Shown here: positions 46,178 through 57,844 of the stretch, one piece after another
Layout: each line of letters begins with the position of its first letter
How positions within the stretch are numbered: position 1 is the first letter of the stretch
NCBI RefSeq assembly: GCF_950295315.1
Contig: NC_080171.1
Coordinates: 98,557,445 to 98,621,444 of the forward strand
DNA from: Erinaceus europaeus
Lineage: Eukaryota; Chordata; Mammalia; Eulipotyphla; Erinaceidae
Length of the DNA: 64,000 nt
Reading direction: 5' to 3'
The notes under the pieces: model-generated
Told to the model about the DNA's origin: nothing
Database searches by the model: none
The model's input: the letters and a program-made list of their open reading frames with translations, nothing else
Made by a program: the position numbers and the translations under genes

Positions 46178-46447
46178 GGGTGGCAATGGTGCGCTTGGTA
46201 GATCAAGCACATTAACATGAGTAAGCACCCAGGCTCTAGCCTCTGCTCCCCAATGGCAGAGGGGAAGTTTCACAAGTAATTAAATAATGCTGCAGATGTC
46301 TTGCATTCTCTGCCCCCCCCCCAATTTCTGTCATAAGAAAGGAAAGAAGGGAAAAAGGAGGGGAGAATGGGGAAAAAGGCCACTGGGAGCAGTGGATTTG
46401 TAGTGTAGGCATCAAGTCCTAGTGCTAACCCTGGTGGAAATAATTTT
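46178..46447 (+). mobile_element. SINE, B-like head with F module
   Basis: GCAATGGTGCGCTTGGTAGA, GAAGTTTCACAAGTAATT, then GGGAGCAGTGGATTTGTAG and TAGTGCTAACCCTGGTGG. Confidence 0.7.
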
Positions 46448-46489
46448 TTTAAGGATTAAGTCAAATAATTCCATGGAGCAATTAAACTT

Positions 46490-46615
46490 GCTGGGTTTCC
46501 TCATGAAATTGTCACAACAGTCCTGAGAGGTAGATAGCACTTTTATGTCCACTTTACAAAGGAGGAAACTGAGGCCCAAAGTGGCCTATTGACTTGCCAA
46601 GTTCACACAACCACA
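46490..46615 (-). repeat. MIR element
   Basis: TGTCACAACAGTCCTGAGAG, CACTTTACAAAGGAGGAAAC, TGAGGCCCAAAGTGGCC, CTTGCCAAGTTCACAC in reversed MIR order. Confidence 0.75.
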
Positions 46616-46639
46616 ATAAGGGCAAAAAAAAAAAAAAAA

Positions 46640-47385
46640 AAGTGGGCATGGATGGCCTCAAATGCAGGTCTGGTAGACTCCCAAGGTAGAGACCTAACCA
46701 CTGGGCTGCACTGCTCACTTCCTCCCCACACCAGCAGTGCCCTCTGCCACTATTGCAGAAAAGAGGACCAAGCTGATAAAGGACCATCTGGAGGCCAGGT
46801 GGGAGTCATCTCTCCCTGCCAGGTAACCGGTCAGTCAACTCCGGAGCCTCCACATTCTCCCAGGCCCTCTGTATCCTGTATCACACCAGCAGGGGCCCTG
46901 CAGAATTGGTTTCCTAGGCTGGATGGTCTCCCTGGACAGCTCAGCAGCTGTCAGGATTAAAGGATGAAATGGGGAGAGAAATCCATAAACTGTGGTTTTG
47001 AAAAACTTGTTTGTTGGGTAAGCTATTGATTGACTGAGAGACTCCTCCCAAGTCACCATTTAAGCTTAATGGCAACAGAGGTTGGCGGGTCAGGTGCAGA
47101 AGCAGGAGAGGGAAAATATTAGCTCCCTCCAGCCTCTTCTCCCTCAAGCAGCTTTGCGTGGACTTCATTGTGGCAGTCCTCTGCCATGGGAGACAGTTCT
47201 GGCAGTCTCAGAACAGTGACTTTCAGGGATCAGTTGTTCCCTAAACCCACCGGCAACTCTCTGCTCCTGTCCCCTGTACTATGGGATTGTGGTGTCAGAT
47301 GCACAGAACAGCACCCTCACAGGGCAAGGCAGGAGAGCAACTTGCCCACCAGCTGAACCCAGTGCAAATCCTTCCCTGCACTTCC
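46640..47385. other. Intron 2 unique DNA
   Basis: No gene or lineage-specific repeat recognised. Confidence 0.45.
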
Positions 47386-47444
47386 TAACTGTGGAGCCTG
47401 AGGGATGGGGCAGCTGTCCCTCCCTGAGCCTCAGTTTCCTCTTC

Positions 47445-47475
<31 letters not shown>
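47385..47475 (+). repeat. MIR fragment ending in a poly(A) run
   Basis: CTGAGCCTCAGTTTCCTCTT then an A-run at about 47450-47474. Confidence 0.5.
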
Positions 47476-47479
47476 GCAC

Positions 47480-48115
47480 CACTCAGCTCCCATTCTCAGG
47501 TGAGGAAACAGGCTGGGCTTAAGCTGAGATTGAGACTAGTTCCTGGGATCATCTTCCAAAGTCAGTGTCAGGAGAGGCAGCTTGTTTCACTGGGGATTCT
47601 CTGGATCAAGACAGGCCTTTTCAGTAATTAAGCAAAGTTCCTCAGAAACCTTGCCAAGAGCTGTCACGGATGCTGCCTGGGGGCTTCTCCAGGCCTCCCA
47701 GCCCACCTGCTGTCAGTCTCCCCCCAGAGAGATCTATTCCCTCTCCCACCTGGCCCCATGGCAGCCTGTCCTAAGGCAGCTCCTGAATTGTGTTCACCTG
47801 GCCCTGTCACCCCCACCCACTGGAGGTCCCTGGTGAAGAGCCCTCCTCACTCCAGGGATCCCACTGCTCACTGTACCTCCCCTCCATCAAGTAGGCACCT
47901 TTCTCCAGAAGTCTTTAATCAGCCCCTGCAGAGCCCTCACCAGCACCTTCTGTGGAGGGGCCATGTGGCAGCCAGATCTGTACCCTGTCTTCTTAAGAGC
48001 ACCTTGTCTAGTATGAGAGACAGCTCTTTGGACCAGTGACATCAAAGCCTACACTAAAAGAATGTCCCGGGGCCCATCCTTCTAACCCATCCTTCCCCCA
48101 CAGAGAACAGGACTT
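47480..48115. other. Intron 2 unique DNA, nothing recognised
   Basis: No gene or repeat recognised. Confidence 0.45.
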
Positions 48116-48117
48116 GA

Positions 48118-48232
48118 CAAATTGAGCAAGGATGGAGCATCACTTGGGCAGACATGATGCCAGGGATCACACGCAGAACCTCATACTTGAGAGCCCAGTG
48201 CTTTATCCACTGTGCCACCTTCCAGGCTGCTA
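48118..48232 (-). mobile_element. SINE family C fragment
   Basis: CAGGGATCACACGCAGAACC, CAGTGCTTTATCCACTGTGC, CCACCTTCCAGGC: reversed C head without a clear tail. Confidence 0.65.
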
Positions 48233-48497
48233 TGAATGCATTTCAACCCACTTACCTTGCTGAAGTGGATCTTATTTGGTGAACAACCCAATAGGGTAGC
48301 CTGGCAAGAGATGCGACCTGTGGAGAAGACAATTCTGTAGACCTTTGAAGTCAAAAGTAGCTCTTACAAGGCAGAAGATTGGGATTCTTCTGTCCGTACC
48401 AAGAGGGAGAGCAGGGGTGATGTTGCTGGAGAATAGCTTCTGGGGGAAGCAAGAGAGGAAGTGGGACTTGTCCTCAGATTCCATTTTTAGGAGTCAG

Positions 48498-48710
48498 AGT
48501 TGGTCTGGCAAGACAACTCACCTGGGAAGGTGTCTTCTTTGCTAGACATTCAAACCAGGTTCAGTCCCAGCCCCCACCCCTACCCCACGCACAGGGGGGT
48601 ATTTTGATATTGTTATATCGTTCCCTCTCTACCTCTGTCTTTTTGTTATCTCTCTCTCTCAAAATTTTGGCCTGGAGTGGTAAAGCTCTGACATCATCTT
48701 CATCATCAAC
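48498..48710 (+). mobile_element. SINE family E
   Basis: GGTCTGGCAAGACAACTCAC, CAGGTTCAGTCCCAGCC, CTACCTCTGTCTTTTTG then GGCCTGGAGTGGTAAAGC. Confidence 0.6.
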
Positions 48711-48904
48711 AATGAGTTTGAGTTGACTATAGAGTCCAAAGGGAGTAAAAACTTTAAAACAAAGGAGGTGGAGCAAGAGATCCATGGCACCCCAGCTGCT
48801 TCCTGGAAGGCAGGTTAGTGGGGAGAACTGGTGAAGGAGGAAGCTTAGAGAAGCAGCCTGCCTATACTCTGGGATGGAAATGCAGTTAGAAAAACTATTG
48901 TCTT

Positions 48905-49049
48905 GGGTGGGGGTAAATAGCAGAATGGTTATGCAAAGAGACTCTTGTGCCTGAGGCTCCAAAGTCCCAGGTTCAGTCCCCCATACCCACCATAAGCCAG
49001 AGTTGAGCAGTGCTCTGGTTAAAAAAAGAAAGAAAGAAAGAAAGAAAAG
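48905..49049 (+). mobile_element. SINE family D
   Basis: GAATGGTTATGCAAAGAGAC ... CCAGGTTCAGTCCCCC ... GAGTTGAGCAGTGCTCTGG with (GAAA)n tail; target copies AAAAACTATTGTCTT (48890-48904) and AAAAACTACTGTCTT (49050-49064). Confidence 0.88.
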
Positions 49050-49324
49050 AAAAACTACTGTCTTTTCTGCACACTTAGTGCTGTACCTGATACCCAGTAG
49101 AGACTAGCTAAATGTGTCCTGCCTGGGTTATTTACCCAGGGGAGAGGATTTTGGGGCCAGAGATCCCTGCCTTCTTGGTCATGTGACCAGAGACAAAACA
49201 TCAGGCTAAATACTGTTCCACCTTTTGAGATGAAACCCTCATGTTTTCCTTTGTGGTTGAATGTGATGCCCAAGAATACCTTGGTACTTGGACAAGTAGG
49301 AAGCTGTGACAACCCCTCTTATCT

Positions 49325-49925
49325 TTATTTATCCATCTACTTCACCTTTGTATCTGTCCATCTATCTGTCTAGTCATGCATCTGTCCACCCCATCCATTT
49401 ATCCACTCATTGGTATGTTCATCTACCTACCCACCCAATCCATATATCCAATCATCTACCAATAATTATTTGTCTATTTTCTACCCATCTATCTATCCAA
49501 TCCATCTGCCCATCCACCCATCCATCCTTCCAATCCTTTTTTAAAAATATTTATTTATTCATTCCCTTTTGTTGCCCTTATTTTTTTATTGTTGTAGTTA
49601 TTGTTATTGTTGTTATTGATGTCCTTATTGTTGGATAGGACAGAGAGAAATGGAGAGAGGAGGGGAAGACAGAGGGGGAGAGAAAGATAGACACCTGCAG
49701 ACCTGCTTCACCACCTGTGAAGTGACTCCCCTGCATGTGGGGAGCCAGGGGCTCAAACAGGGATCCTCATGCTGGTCCTTGTGCTTTGCACCATGTGCGC
49801 TTAACCTGCTGCTCTACCGCCCAACTCCCCCATCCAATCCTTTTATCCATCTGCTCATTTACCTACCTCCCTACCCACCTATTCATTTCTCCATCTATCT
49901 GTCCATTCATTTACCCACCAAAAGG
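49325..49925 (+). repeat. Degenerate (ATCC/ATCT)n region split by a SINE
   Basis: CATCTATCTGTC / CCATCCATTTAT units at 49325-49540 and 49845-49925. They encode nothing; long open frames here are artefacts. Confidence 0.85.
49541..49833 (-). mobile_element. SINE family A inside a tetranucleotide repeat
   Basis: Complete reverse A element; perfect target duplication CCAATCCTTTT at 49530-49540 and 49834-49844. Confidence 0.9.
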
Positions 49926-50505
49926 AAATGTAGGTCAACTCCACTCAGAGCCTGTGTTACACAAATGAAGATAGCAGTGAAACCCACAGGCATAGCCTGC
50001 CCTCCTGGGCTTACGGTCCAGTAGGTCAGAAGACACCTACTTTAAATTCAGGTGGCTAAATGCAGTACATTATATTATCATAGACTGGGGTCTATATACA
50101 CATCTTTGAGACAAGCTCCTGGGTCTCTGAGTTTCATCATTTGGAAGTGGGCAAAGTCTGGCTCCTAGAGATAGCATTTCTAGAACTGAAGTCTTGGTCT
50201 AGTGAGCACATCTTTCTTGAATCCCTCATCCATGCCAGACCTTACACTGGTTGTCCTACAGGCAAGGTCCGTGCTCTTGAAAGGATGTGGGTTACTGCAC
50301 ACTCCACATTTTATGCTGCTTCTGGAGTTGTGAAAGTGAAGTGAACAAACTCACAGTCTGAAGCTGGGACATAGACTGCGTGTGATAGGTGTCCTAGCAG
50401 CTCCAGAGTTATGGTTCAGGGGTTGCTAAAAGGAAGGACTTGCACATCTGCTTTGGTGGATCAGGAAAAGTCTCTGGTAGAAGGAAACAAGTGAAAACTC
50501 TTTTG
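49926..50505. other. Intron 2 unique DNA, nothing recognised
   Basis: No gene or repeat recognised. Confidence 0.45.
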
Positions 50506-50508
50506 AAT

Positions 50509-50513
50509 GTGTG

Positions 50514-50562
<49 letters not shown>

Positions 50563-50596
50563 TGTGTGTTGTGTGTCTGTGTGTGTGTATATATAT
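50509..50596 (+). repeat. Interrupted (TG)n microsatellite
   Basis: TG runs broken by TTTG and TTG, ending in TATATATA. Confidence 0.95.
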
Positions 50597-50599
50597 TCA

Positions 50600-51640
50600 C
50601 CAGAGTGAATACCTGCTAGGATAAATTAAAAACTATAGGCCATGAGCAGAGAAGTGAAAGATTGCTCCCCTCCCCACACCCATCCAAGCTCAGTTCCTGG
50701 AGAGATTGCCCCCCCCACACACATACACACACATTGTTCTCCACATTTGCTTGTGTAACTTTTGAATAAAATGGACATGTGCGGCACATACTGTCTAGTG
50801 ACTTGGGCATTTCCAAAGGGCAGTTCTTCCTATGTTGGAGCACCAGCTCCTTGCTGCCTCCTGGTCCAGTGTCCATCTAGCCAATCCCCTAGTGAAGGAT
50901 GGAGAGTAGCATCAGATTTCCTTTAAAAGTTTTCTGCTACATTGGACGCGCTTGCACAACAGCTTGGAGCTGATGTCCTTGAACAGGGTTTGGACATGGA
51001 GTGGGCAAGGAGAAATGGGCCTGAGGGCAGAGACACTGTTCAGGAGATGGAAGATGCACATGGACGTAGAGCATCTGCCGCCTGATCTGGGGAATGAATG
51101 GTCAGTGTGGCTCATGTGACACCTGAGGTGCCAGGTGCCCAAGGGGTAGAGAGTTGGCTTGGCTGACCTTTTTGGAAAGTGGCACTGAGAGGAGGCTTGG
51201 AGCCTGTATTGCCTGCTGAGGCTCCAGGGAGCCCATGCATGAGAGTGCCAGGCTCTCAGGGAAGCCCAGAGGGCTTACCACAAGTTGGGCCCCAGCTCCA
51301 CAGCCCCACACTGTGTCCTCAGGGAAACTGTCTCAGGAGGAGCCAGCAGGGCAGAGGGCAGTCCCAGGCATGTGCTGGGTGAGCGCACTGGGACACAAAC
51401 TTTTCTACCCAAAGTTCTGATATCTGCTTGCCCCAACCTTAACCTGCTGATCATCCCTGGACCCCTCTCCCACCCAGGCAGCAGCTATCTCTGTAACCCT
51501 GCTCTCCCAACCCTGGCAGCTCTCAAGCATGTGCCCCTGACTCTATGCATTTTTATTTTTTTAAGCATATTGTGAAATTCATAATACCCAGTAATGACTT
51601 CCTCACTGTGCTGGGTAAAGAGAAGGGAAGATTTAAAAAA
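50600..51640. other. Intron 2 unique DNA
   Basis: No gene recognised; a poly(A) run lies at about 51634-51652. Confidence 0.45.
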
Positions 51641-51649
51641 AAAAAAAAA

Positions 51650-51830
51650 AAAGAGGACCCTTGAAGAAAAATGAACCGTGGCGGGCATGGACTCCATTTG
51701 TAACAATATGGAAATTGATTGTTGAGTCGGAGGAATATTTTGTAGTTTGCTTAGCTGTGCTCAGCACTAATAGCCAGGAACATTAGTGAACCCGGGGAAT
51801 GAGTTATGGGCACATTAAGGAGGCCTCTGG
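51650..51830. promoter_or_regulatory. Candidate conserved noncoding block, intron 2
   Basis: Unique sequence after a poly(A) tract with SOX-like AACAATATGG, TEAD-like GGAATATTT, an imperfect palindrome TGTGCTCAGCAC near 51757, and CACTAATAGCC / ACATTAGTGAA. No repeat identity was recognised. Confidence 0.35.
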
Positions 51831-51984
51831 GCTCTAGGGCCTCCCTCTAAGGCAGGTCCCAGCCCCTCAGACCTGCTCGCCTTGGGCCAAAGCTTCTTCC
51901 TGTCCTGGGAAAGGACAGAGGTTCTGCAGCTGAAGAAAATAGACAGGCCATGTTGGCCGCATGGTGGGAGGAGGATCTGGGCTC

Positions 51985-52115
51985 AAATGTCAACTACTCT
52001 CATTTGTCTGCTGTGTCACTTTAAGCAGGTGGCCTGACTTCTCTCAGTTTTCCTTTGTACATCTGTGAAATCCTACTCATCCCCTATTTACAAGTGTGGG
52101 TATACTGGGTAGGGA
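51985..52115 (+). repeat. MIR element
   Basis: GCTGTGTCACTTTAAGCAGG, GGCCTGACTTCTCTCAG, TTTTCCTTTGTACATCTGTG. Confidence 0.65.
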
Positions 52116-52277
52116 AGAGAATGACTATAAAACAAGGAGCATAAGGTATGGGCAGAGTTGGGGGCTCCACAAAGTGATGACTAGACGGGTGGATGTACGG
52201 ATGAAAGGATGACTGTCCAGGTGAAGGTGATATATGGAATCAGGTAGAGAGGTACTGGCTGCCAGTTAGAAGCATTA

Positions 52278-52397
52278 AAAGTGGACCAAGGAGACAGCAC
52301 AGTGATTAGCAAAATGACTTTTATGCTGGAATCTCTGAGCTCCTAGGTTCAGTCCTTTGCACACCATAAACCAGTACTGAGCAATGTTATGGTATAA

Positions 52398-52432
<35 letters not shown>
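52278..52432 (+). mobile_element. SINE family D with (AAAT)n tail
   Basis: ACAGTGATTAGCAAAATGAC, CTAGGTTCAGTCCTTTGC, TACTGAGCAATGTTATGG; AATA repeat at 52396-52432. Confidence 0.78.
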
Positions 52433-52465
52433 GAGTAAGTATGAGCGTCATTAAGGCTCGGGAGG

Positions 52466-52675
52466 GGGCCAGGCGGTGGCACACCTCTTTAAGTGCACAT
52501 ATTACAGTATGCAAAGACCTGGGTTCAAGGCCCCGGTCCCCACCTGCAGGGGAAAAGCTTCACGAGTGGTGAAGCAGGGCTGCAGGTGTCTTTCTTTCTC
52601 CCTCTCTCTCCCTCTTCTTCTCGATTTCTCTCTGTCCCTACCCAATAATAAATGAATAAAAATATTTTTTTTAAA
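52466..52675 (+). mobile_element. SINE family B
   Basis: GCCAGGCGGTGGCACACCTC, GGGTTCAAGGCCCCGG, AAAAGCTTCACGAGTGG, CCAATAATAAATG tail. Confidence 0.88.
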
Positions 52676-52679
52676 TATT

Positions 52680-53365
52680 CAGGAAGCTATAACTATAGGG
52701 GCCTCAAGTTGGGACCAAGGGTAAAGACAGGCAGTGACTTCTGAGCTCCCCTTTCCCACCTCAGCAGCTTCCAGACCCAGAGATCTGCTCTTGACTTTCT
52801 CACATGAGGGTTCTGCAGGCCCCTCAGGCTCCACTGAGCTGAAGACAGGTTCCTATCTCCACCCCACTTCCTATTTGGCTGGAGCTCCTTGGACTCCCTG
52901 GGTGCTGGGATCAGCTTCTTTGTGCTCCCCCCACCCCCATCACCCCACCTGTCTAATCCCTTGACTGGCATCAAACTGATTTCTTCTCTCTATCCTCTGG
53001 GTCATCTCCAGCCCAAACAACTGACAGGACCCCTTCCTGGCTATCCTGTCCACTAGCTGCTGCTCTAGCCTGAAATCAAAATAAACTGCTTGAAGGGTCA
53101 GCCTGACTTTGTCACTTCCTTACTTAAATGCCATCCATACTCTCCAGACCCTTCTTGGGGATCTCAGACTTCTAGGAAGCTCCCAGACATCTTTCCTGTC
53201 CCCTCTCTCTGTACCCTCCCTGCCCTTCTTGGGTACACTCTAGGGTTCTAAAATTTAGACAGGCCTTGGGGCCCCTGGAGGACTGGTTCAAATATAGATG
53301 CTATTCCCACTTTCCCCCAGGTGTCTGATTCCATAAATGCAGGTGAGGGGCAGTGTGAGGGGCGT
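52680..53365. other. Intron 2 unique DNA, nothing recognised
   Basis: No gene or repeat recognised. Confidence 0.45.
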
Positions 53366-53380
53366 TAAGAGTTTGCATAT

Positions 53381-53673
53381 GGGAGTCAGGTGGTAGCACA
53401 GTGGGTTAAGCGAAAGTGGCGCAAAGCGCAAGGACGTAAGGATCCCGGTTCGAGCCCCTGGCTCCCTACCTGCAGGGGAGTCACTTCACAGGCAGTGAAG
53501 CAGGTCTGCAGGTGTCTGTCTTTCTCTCCCCCTCTCTGTCTTCCCCTCTTCTCTCCATTTCTCTCTGTCCTATCCAACAACTATGACATCAATAACAATA
53601 ACAACAATAACTACAACAGTAAAACAAAGGAAACAAAAGGGAATAAATAAAAATTTTTTTAATTCTAAAAAAA
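53381..53673 (+). mobile_element. SINE family A
   Basis: Complete A element; target copies AAGAGTTTGCATAT (53367-53380) and AAGAATTTGCATAT (53674-53687). Confidence 0.9.
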
Positions 53674-53883
53674 AAGAATTTGCATATCTAGTGAGGTCCC
53701 TCGTGATGCTGAGACCTCTGTCCTGTCACTTGGAGACCTCTGTCATTTGAAGAACCTCTGTTCTAGAATACAATACTTTTGGCTGCTCTCACAGGGCAGC
53801 TTCATTCCTGCCTGCAAGCTTTGTTCCTGATGAGCCTACAGTCGAGAATGTTCCTTCTGACATTTATTTGTTCCTTTTTTCTT

Positions 53884-54147
53884 TTTTTAAAATATTTATT
53901 TATTGCCTCTTGTCCTTGTTGTTTTGTTGTTGTAGTTATTATTGTTGTTGGATAGGACAGAGAGAAATGGAGAGCGGAGGGGAAGACAGAGAGTGGGAGA
54001 GAAAGATAGACACCTGCAGACCTGCTTCACCACTTGTGAAGCGACTCCCCTGCAGGTGGGGAGCCGGGGGCTCGAACCGTGTTCCTTAAGCCAGTCCTTG
54101 CGCTTTGCACCACATGTGCTTAACCTGCTGCGCTACCACCCGACTCC
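53884..54147 (-). mobile_element. SINE family A next to a B tail
   Basis: Complete reverse A element ending CCACCCGACTCCC, with short TTTATTT repeats on each side; it abuts the tail of the following B element. Confidence 0.88.
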
Positions 54148-54148
54148 C

Positions 54149-54322
54149 TGTTTATTTACTAGAGACAGACAGAAATCGAGGGGGGGAAGGAAGGATAGAA
54201 AGGGTGAGAGATACACCTGCAGAACTGCTTCATTGTTTGAGAAGCTTTCCCCCTGCCTGGGGCTTAAACCAGGTCCTTGCACATTGTAACGTGCGCTCAA
54301 GTGAGTACACCACCTCCTGGCC
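54149..54322 (-). mobile_element. SINE family B
   Basis: TTACTAGAGACAGACAGAAA ... GAAGCTTTCCCCCTGCC ... GTGAGTACACCACCTCCTGG. Confidence 0.8.
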
Positions 54323-54324
54323 CA

Positions 54325-54880
54325 CCTTTGGCTTTCAACAGAGGTCCATTGCCTCCAAGTGTCCCAGACTACCACCACCAGAAGCCTCTTTGTTACCTCA
54401 CCCTTTTCCCCTTTAGCCCTGAACAGTTGAGAGCTTCTGTCTGATCCTGCTCAGCTCCCTGAGGGCTGCACAGAGAAGGCAAAGACTGACAGACTTTCTG
54501 CCCTACTACCCAGGAGTCTGGGTGCTTTGCTGAGCAGCTCAGCACCAGGACCTGCTGCCAGAGAGGACTGACCATTTGTAGGGACACAGACCTTGCTCAG
54601 CCCTCCTAGAAGCCAAAGGGAGCAGAGGTTCCTGGGAAGACCAGAGCAGCACTGGTCAGCTGAAAAGCAGGCTGGGCTAGGAAGGGGCAGCCTGGTGTTT
54701 TGTTTTAATCACAAGCGAGATGCTGACGCGGACCTCCCCAGGGATGGGCGAGAGGGCACACAGCCTTCTGCAAACAGTGAGGAAAACCCCAGTCAGCAGT
54801 AGCGGGGGAGAGGCCCAAGGTACTGGAGAAAGCATTTGTCAGGCTGCGGCCGGCCCACTGCCCGGCCTGGCCCATTGCCC
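54325..54880. other. Intron 2 unique DNA, nothing recognised
   Basis: No gene or repeat recognised. Confidence 0.45.
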
Positions 54881-55240
54881 TGTGAGGACAGCATGGCTGC
54901 AGCCCTGAGGAGCTAGCGCGGCTGGAAGTTGTTGTTCACAGCAAAACTTTCCGGGCATCCTTTCCGTGGGTGCCCTGGGCGGCCCTTGGTGGGCTGGGGA
55001 AACTGCTCACCATCCCTATTTTAAACACCAGTGTAATGGTTTATGGCCCATAGAGGGATAATTACGGAGTGCAGAACCCGGCTTTTATGGCCCCTCCTCC
55101 CCGGGGCACACTTAGAGAACAGTATGTGTCATGTAGCCAATTTAGATAATGATTCTGATAAAGATAAACGGAATTGTTTATTATAAGTAATTGGGTCTGC
55201 TAAGGCCCAGATGAGGTGGTGATGGGAAAGGATGCAGGTT
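54880..55240. promoter_or_regulatory. Candidate enhancer with paired TTTATGGCCC and a GATA/FOX/NKX cluster
   Basis: TTTATGGCCC (posterior HOX/CDX-like) occurs twice, at 55040-55049 and 55084-55093, with GGATAATTACGG between. Downstream at 55141-55195 there is a tight run of GATA-like (CTGATAAAGATAA), forkhead-like (GATAAACG, TTGTTTATT) and NKX/homeodomain-like (AAGTAATTGG) motifs. No repeats were recognised within it. Confidence 0.5.
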
Positions 55241-56930
55241 GGATGTGGGGACACAGGGATAGGGCGCTGGATGGGGCTCCAGGATGGACATAGGTCTGCT
55301 CCCCTCTCACTCAAGAGGCTCTCTTTCCCTGCCCCCCTCTCCCTCTCTGCCCCTCTGGTTTCTCCCTCCCTGGTCTCCCTCTCCTCTCTGGGGTGAATGG
55401 ATCCTCCTCCATCTGCATCCTGGGCAGAGGCTGCTCCTGGGCATAAATAAATCATGGGGTTTTGTGTCGAGTCAGCTGAGTGGGGGAGGCACCTGGAAGG
55501 AGGGTTGGGAGGAGCAGAGCAGGGAGGGGCTTCCCTAGCAGCCTGGTCTCTGAAGCAGCCTGTCCTGTTGGTCTCAGACCCCATGCAGGTCCCTGGATCC
55601 CCTGAAGGCTGTGTCCTTCTATGGGCAGCTGGCAGGTGCAGGGGGGTGGGGTACTGTGAGCTGAGGACAGCCCTCAGCTAAGAGGCAGAGCTGTCTCAAG
55701 GGGAGGGGTGGAGATGGCCCCCTGTTGGGGGTCTTTGTGAAGGATAAACAAAATGAAGGCCCTTTGAGCCCACTCCGCTCCACAAACACACACACACCTG
55801 AGACCTCTAATTAGGTCTCAGCCTCAGGCTGGGCCATGGGAACACTGCCCCCTTAACCTGTCCCCCTGACCCCGCTTCGCAGGTCCTCCCCCAAGGTCTC
55901 CAGGCTCTCAGTGCTTACTCTGCGGGGGGTAGGGTGGGAGCTGAGAGCAGGGTCCTGCAAACCTGGGTGTTTAGAGAGAAAAGCATCAGAGAACAGTCCC
56001 CAGGGTCTGTGCAAGAAGAAACCCCCAGAAGCCAGACCTTGAGTCGGGGATTTAACAAACCTGAATGTGTGCCCAAGGATCCTGCAAACCAGGGGTGATG
56101 GAGACCCACAGCCCTCTACCACCACCACCAGATGGGGGAGTCCTTGAGGTGTAGGGGGCCCTACTCGTCCAGATCATTGAGACCAAAAAGCAAAAAACTA
56201 TAAGCCAAGATTCATGAGGTGGTGGGAGGATTCTTAGTTGGGAGACCCCCTGAGGTTTGAGGAGGCCCTACAAGCCAAGACCCTGGAGGCAAGGTCCCCA
56301 CAACAGAGGTCCCCAGTGACCTGTCACATCCAGGTGTAGGGGCCCTGGCTTGGTTGCCTGAGGCTGCAGCTCCCTGGGATTGAAACCCAAACCGGGAGGA
56401 GCGGCCTGTCACTGTGCCTCTGATCCCAGGCATGATTGAGAGAGGGCGCGGCATTGGGGGGGGGGGTTTGTAGAGCCCCAGGCAGCCCCTCCATTGCTGA
56501 GTGGCAGCACAGCAGGAGTCTGAGGAAGAGAAAGAGGGGATTTTCTCTTTCTTCCCTGCCTGCTTATCTGATCACAGGGGAGGGGAGGGTTCCCGTTCAA
56601 AGGCAATCCTTATCAGCTGGGATTTGTTTGGGGCTTGCTCTCTGCACCTGGCAGGGAAGCCTCCCTGCAGGTGGGGGTGGGGAGTCTGTCTGGGCGGGTC
56701 TGGGGCTGAAGGGTGTGTGTGTCACAGCCATGCTCTGGGTGAGTCAGTCCCGGTGCACCAGCTCCGCACACATCTCCCACCTGTGTGTGACTACCGACCC
56801 CCAGACTGGGACACAACACCTGGTGATGCTGCCCTCAGCTCCCTGTGGGAACAAGGGAACGGGTAGGCAAGTGACATCATGGAGGGGGTTGAGGTGTGAT
56901 CCTGAGGATGTTGATGGAGGGAACCCCTGG
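55240..56930. other. Intron 2 unique DNA
   Basis: A CT-rich stretch at about 55310-55390 and a G-run at 56456-56467. The 256-residue open frame starting 56436 runs into a SINE and has no recognisable domain. Confidence 0.45.
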
Positions 56931-57176
56931 GGAGGCCAAGTGATGTCTCACCCAATACAGCGCATACTTTACCACGTGCAAAGACTCCAGTTCAAGCCCC
57001 CGGATTCAAGCCCCCTTTCCCTGCAGGTGAAAACTTCAGAAGTGGTGGAACAGTGCTGCAGGTTCTTTTCTTCTTTCTGTCCTCTGTCTCACTATCAGGG
57101 AAAAAACAAAAAAAAAAAAAACCCAGAAATAGTGGCATCCAGCCCCAGCAATAACCCTGGTAGCAAAAAAAAAAAA
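56930..57176 (+). mobile_element. SINE, B-like with F module
   Basis: ACTCCAGTTCAAGCCCCCGG with the box B segment partly repeated (GATTCAAGCCCC), then CCCAGCAATAACCCTGGTAG at 57144-57163. Confidence 0.65.
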
Positions 57177-57299
57177 GGGGGGGGGCGTGTCTTATCAAGT
57201 GGTTGAGGTTGGGCTAGGCCAGGTAAGAGGGATATTGACTTGCTTGGCTTGGTAGCCAACCTTATCCCATACCCATATATTACCCAATCCCCATTTAAT

Positions 57300-57840
57300 T
57301 TTTCCAAGGAAAAATTTTCATTAAACTGTTTATTTTGAGATGATTATAGATTTACATCTAGTTATAAGAAAGAATAAGAAACATCCCCTACAGCCTTTAC
57401 ACAATTTCTCCCAGTGTTAACTTCTAGTACATCTAAAGGACATCACAACTAGGACATTGACACTAGTACAATGCACAGATCCTTTTTCTTTCTTTCCTTC
57501 CTTTTTTTCTTTTTTCCCTTTTACCAGAGAACTACTCAGCTCTGTCTCCTGGTGGTGTAAGGGATTGAACCTGAGACTTAGCAGCCTCAGGCACAAAAAT
57601 CCTTTTTGCATAACCATTATACTATCTCCCCCATCCCACCCCCACAATGCTCAGATCACATTCAGGTTTCTCCAGTGTTACACGCATGTGCCTGGAGCTC
57701 TGTGCAATTTGATCACATGAATTGGTTCCAGACCCACCACCACAGACAAGATACAGAACAACCTCTATACAAGGGTCCCTTCTGTTCCCTTTGATAGCCA
57801 CACCTCCCGTCCTCCCCCCCACCTTTCTCTAAACTCTTAG
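57300..57840 (-). mobile_element. Ancient L1 3'-UTR-like fragment, split by a SINE
   Basis: TTTATTTTGAGATGATTATAG, ATTTACATCTAGTTATAAG, ACATTGACACTAGTACAATG, CACCACCACAGACAAGATAC, AGAACAACCTCTATACAAGG match an old mammalian L1 3' segment I recall, read in reverse. Assignment from memory. Confidence 0.5.
57482..57644 (-). mobile_element. SINE family D inside the old L1 fragment
   Basis: CCAGAGAACTACTCAGCTCT ... GGGATTGAACCTGAGAC ... GCATAACCATTATACTATC; target copies CAATGCACAGATC (57469-57481) and CAATGCTCAGATC (57645-57657). Confidence 0.82.
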
Positions 57841-57844
57841 TGGG

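Noticed and set aside
49325..49925. Open frames rich in H, P, S and T
   Set aside because: Translation of a degenerate ATCC/ATCT repeat and an inserted SINE.
56436..57206. 256-residue + strand open frame
   Set aside because: No recognisable domain; its second half is a SINE and poly(A)/poly(G) tract.
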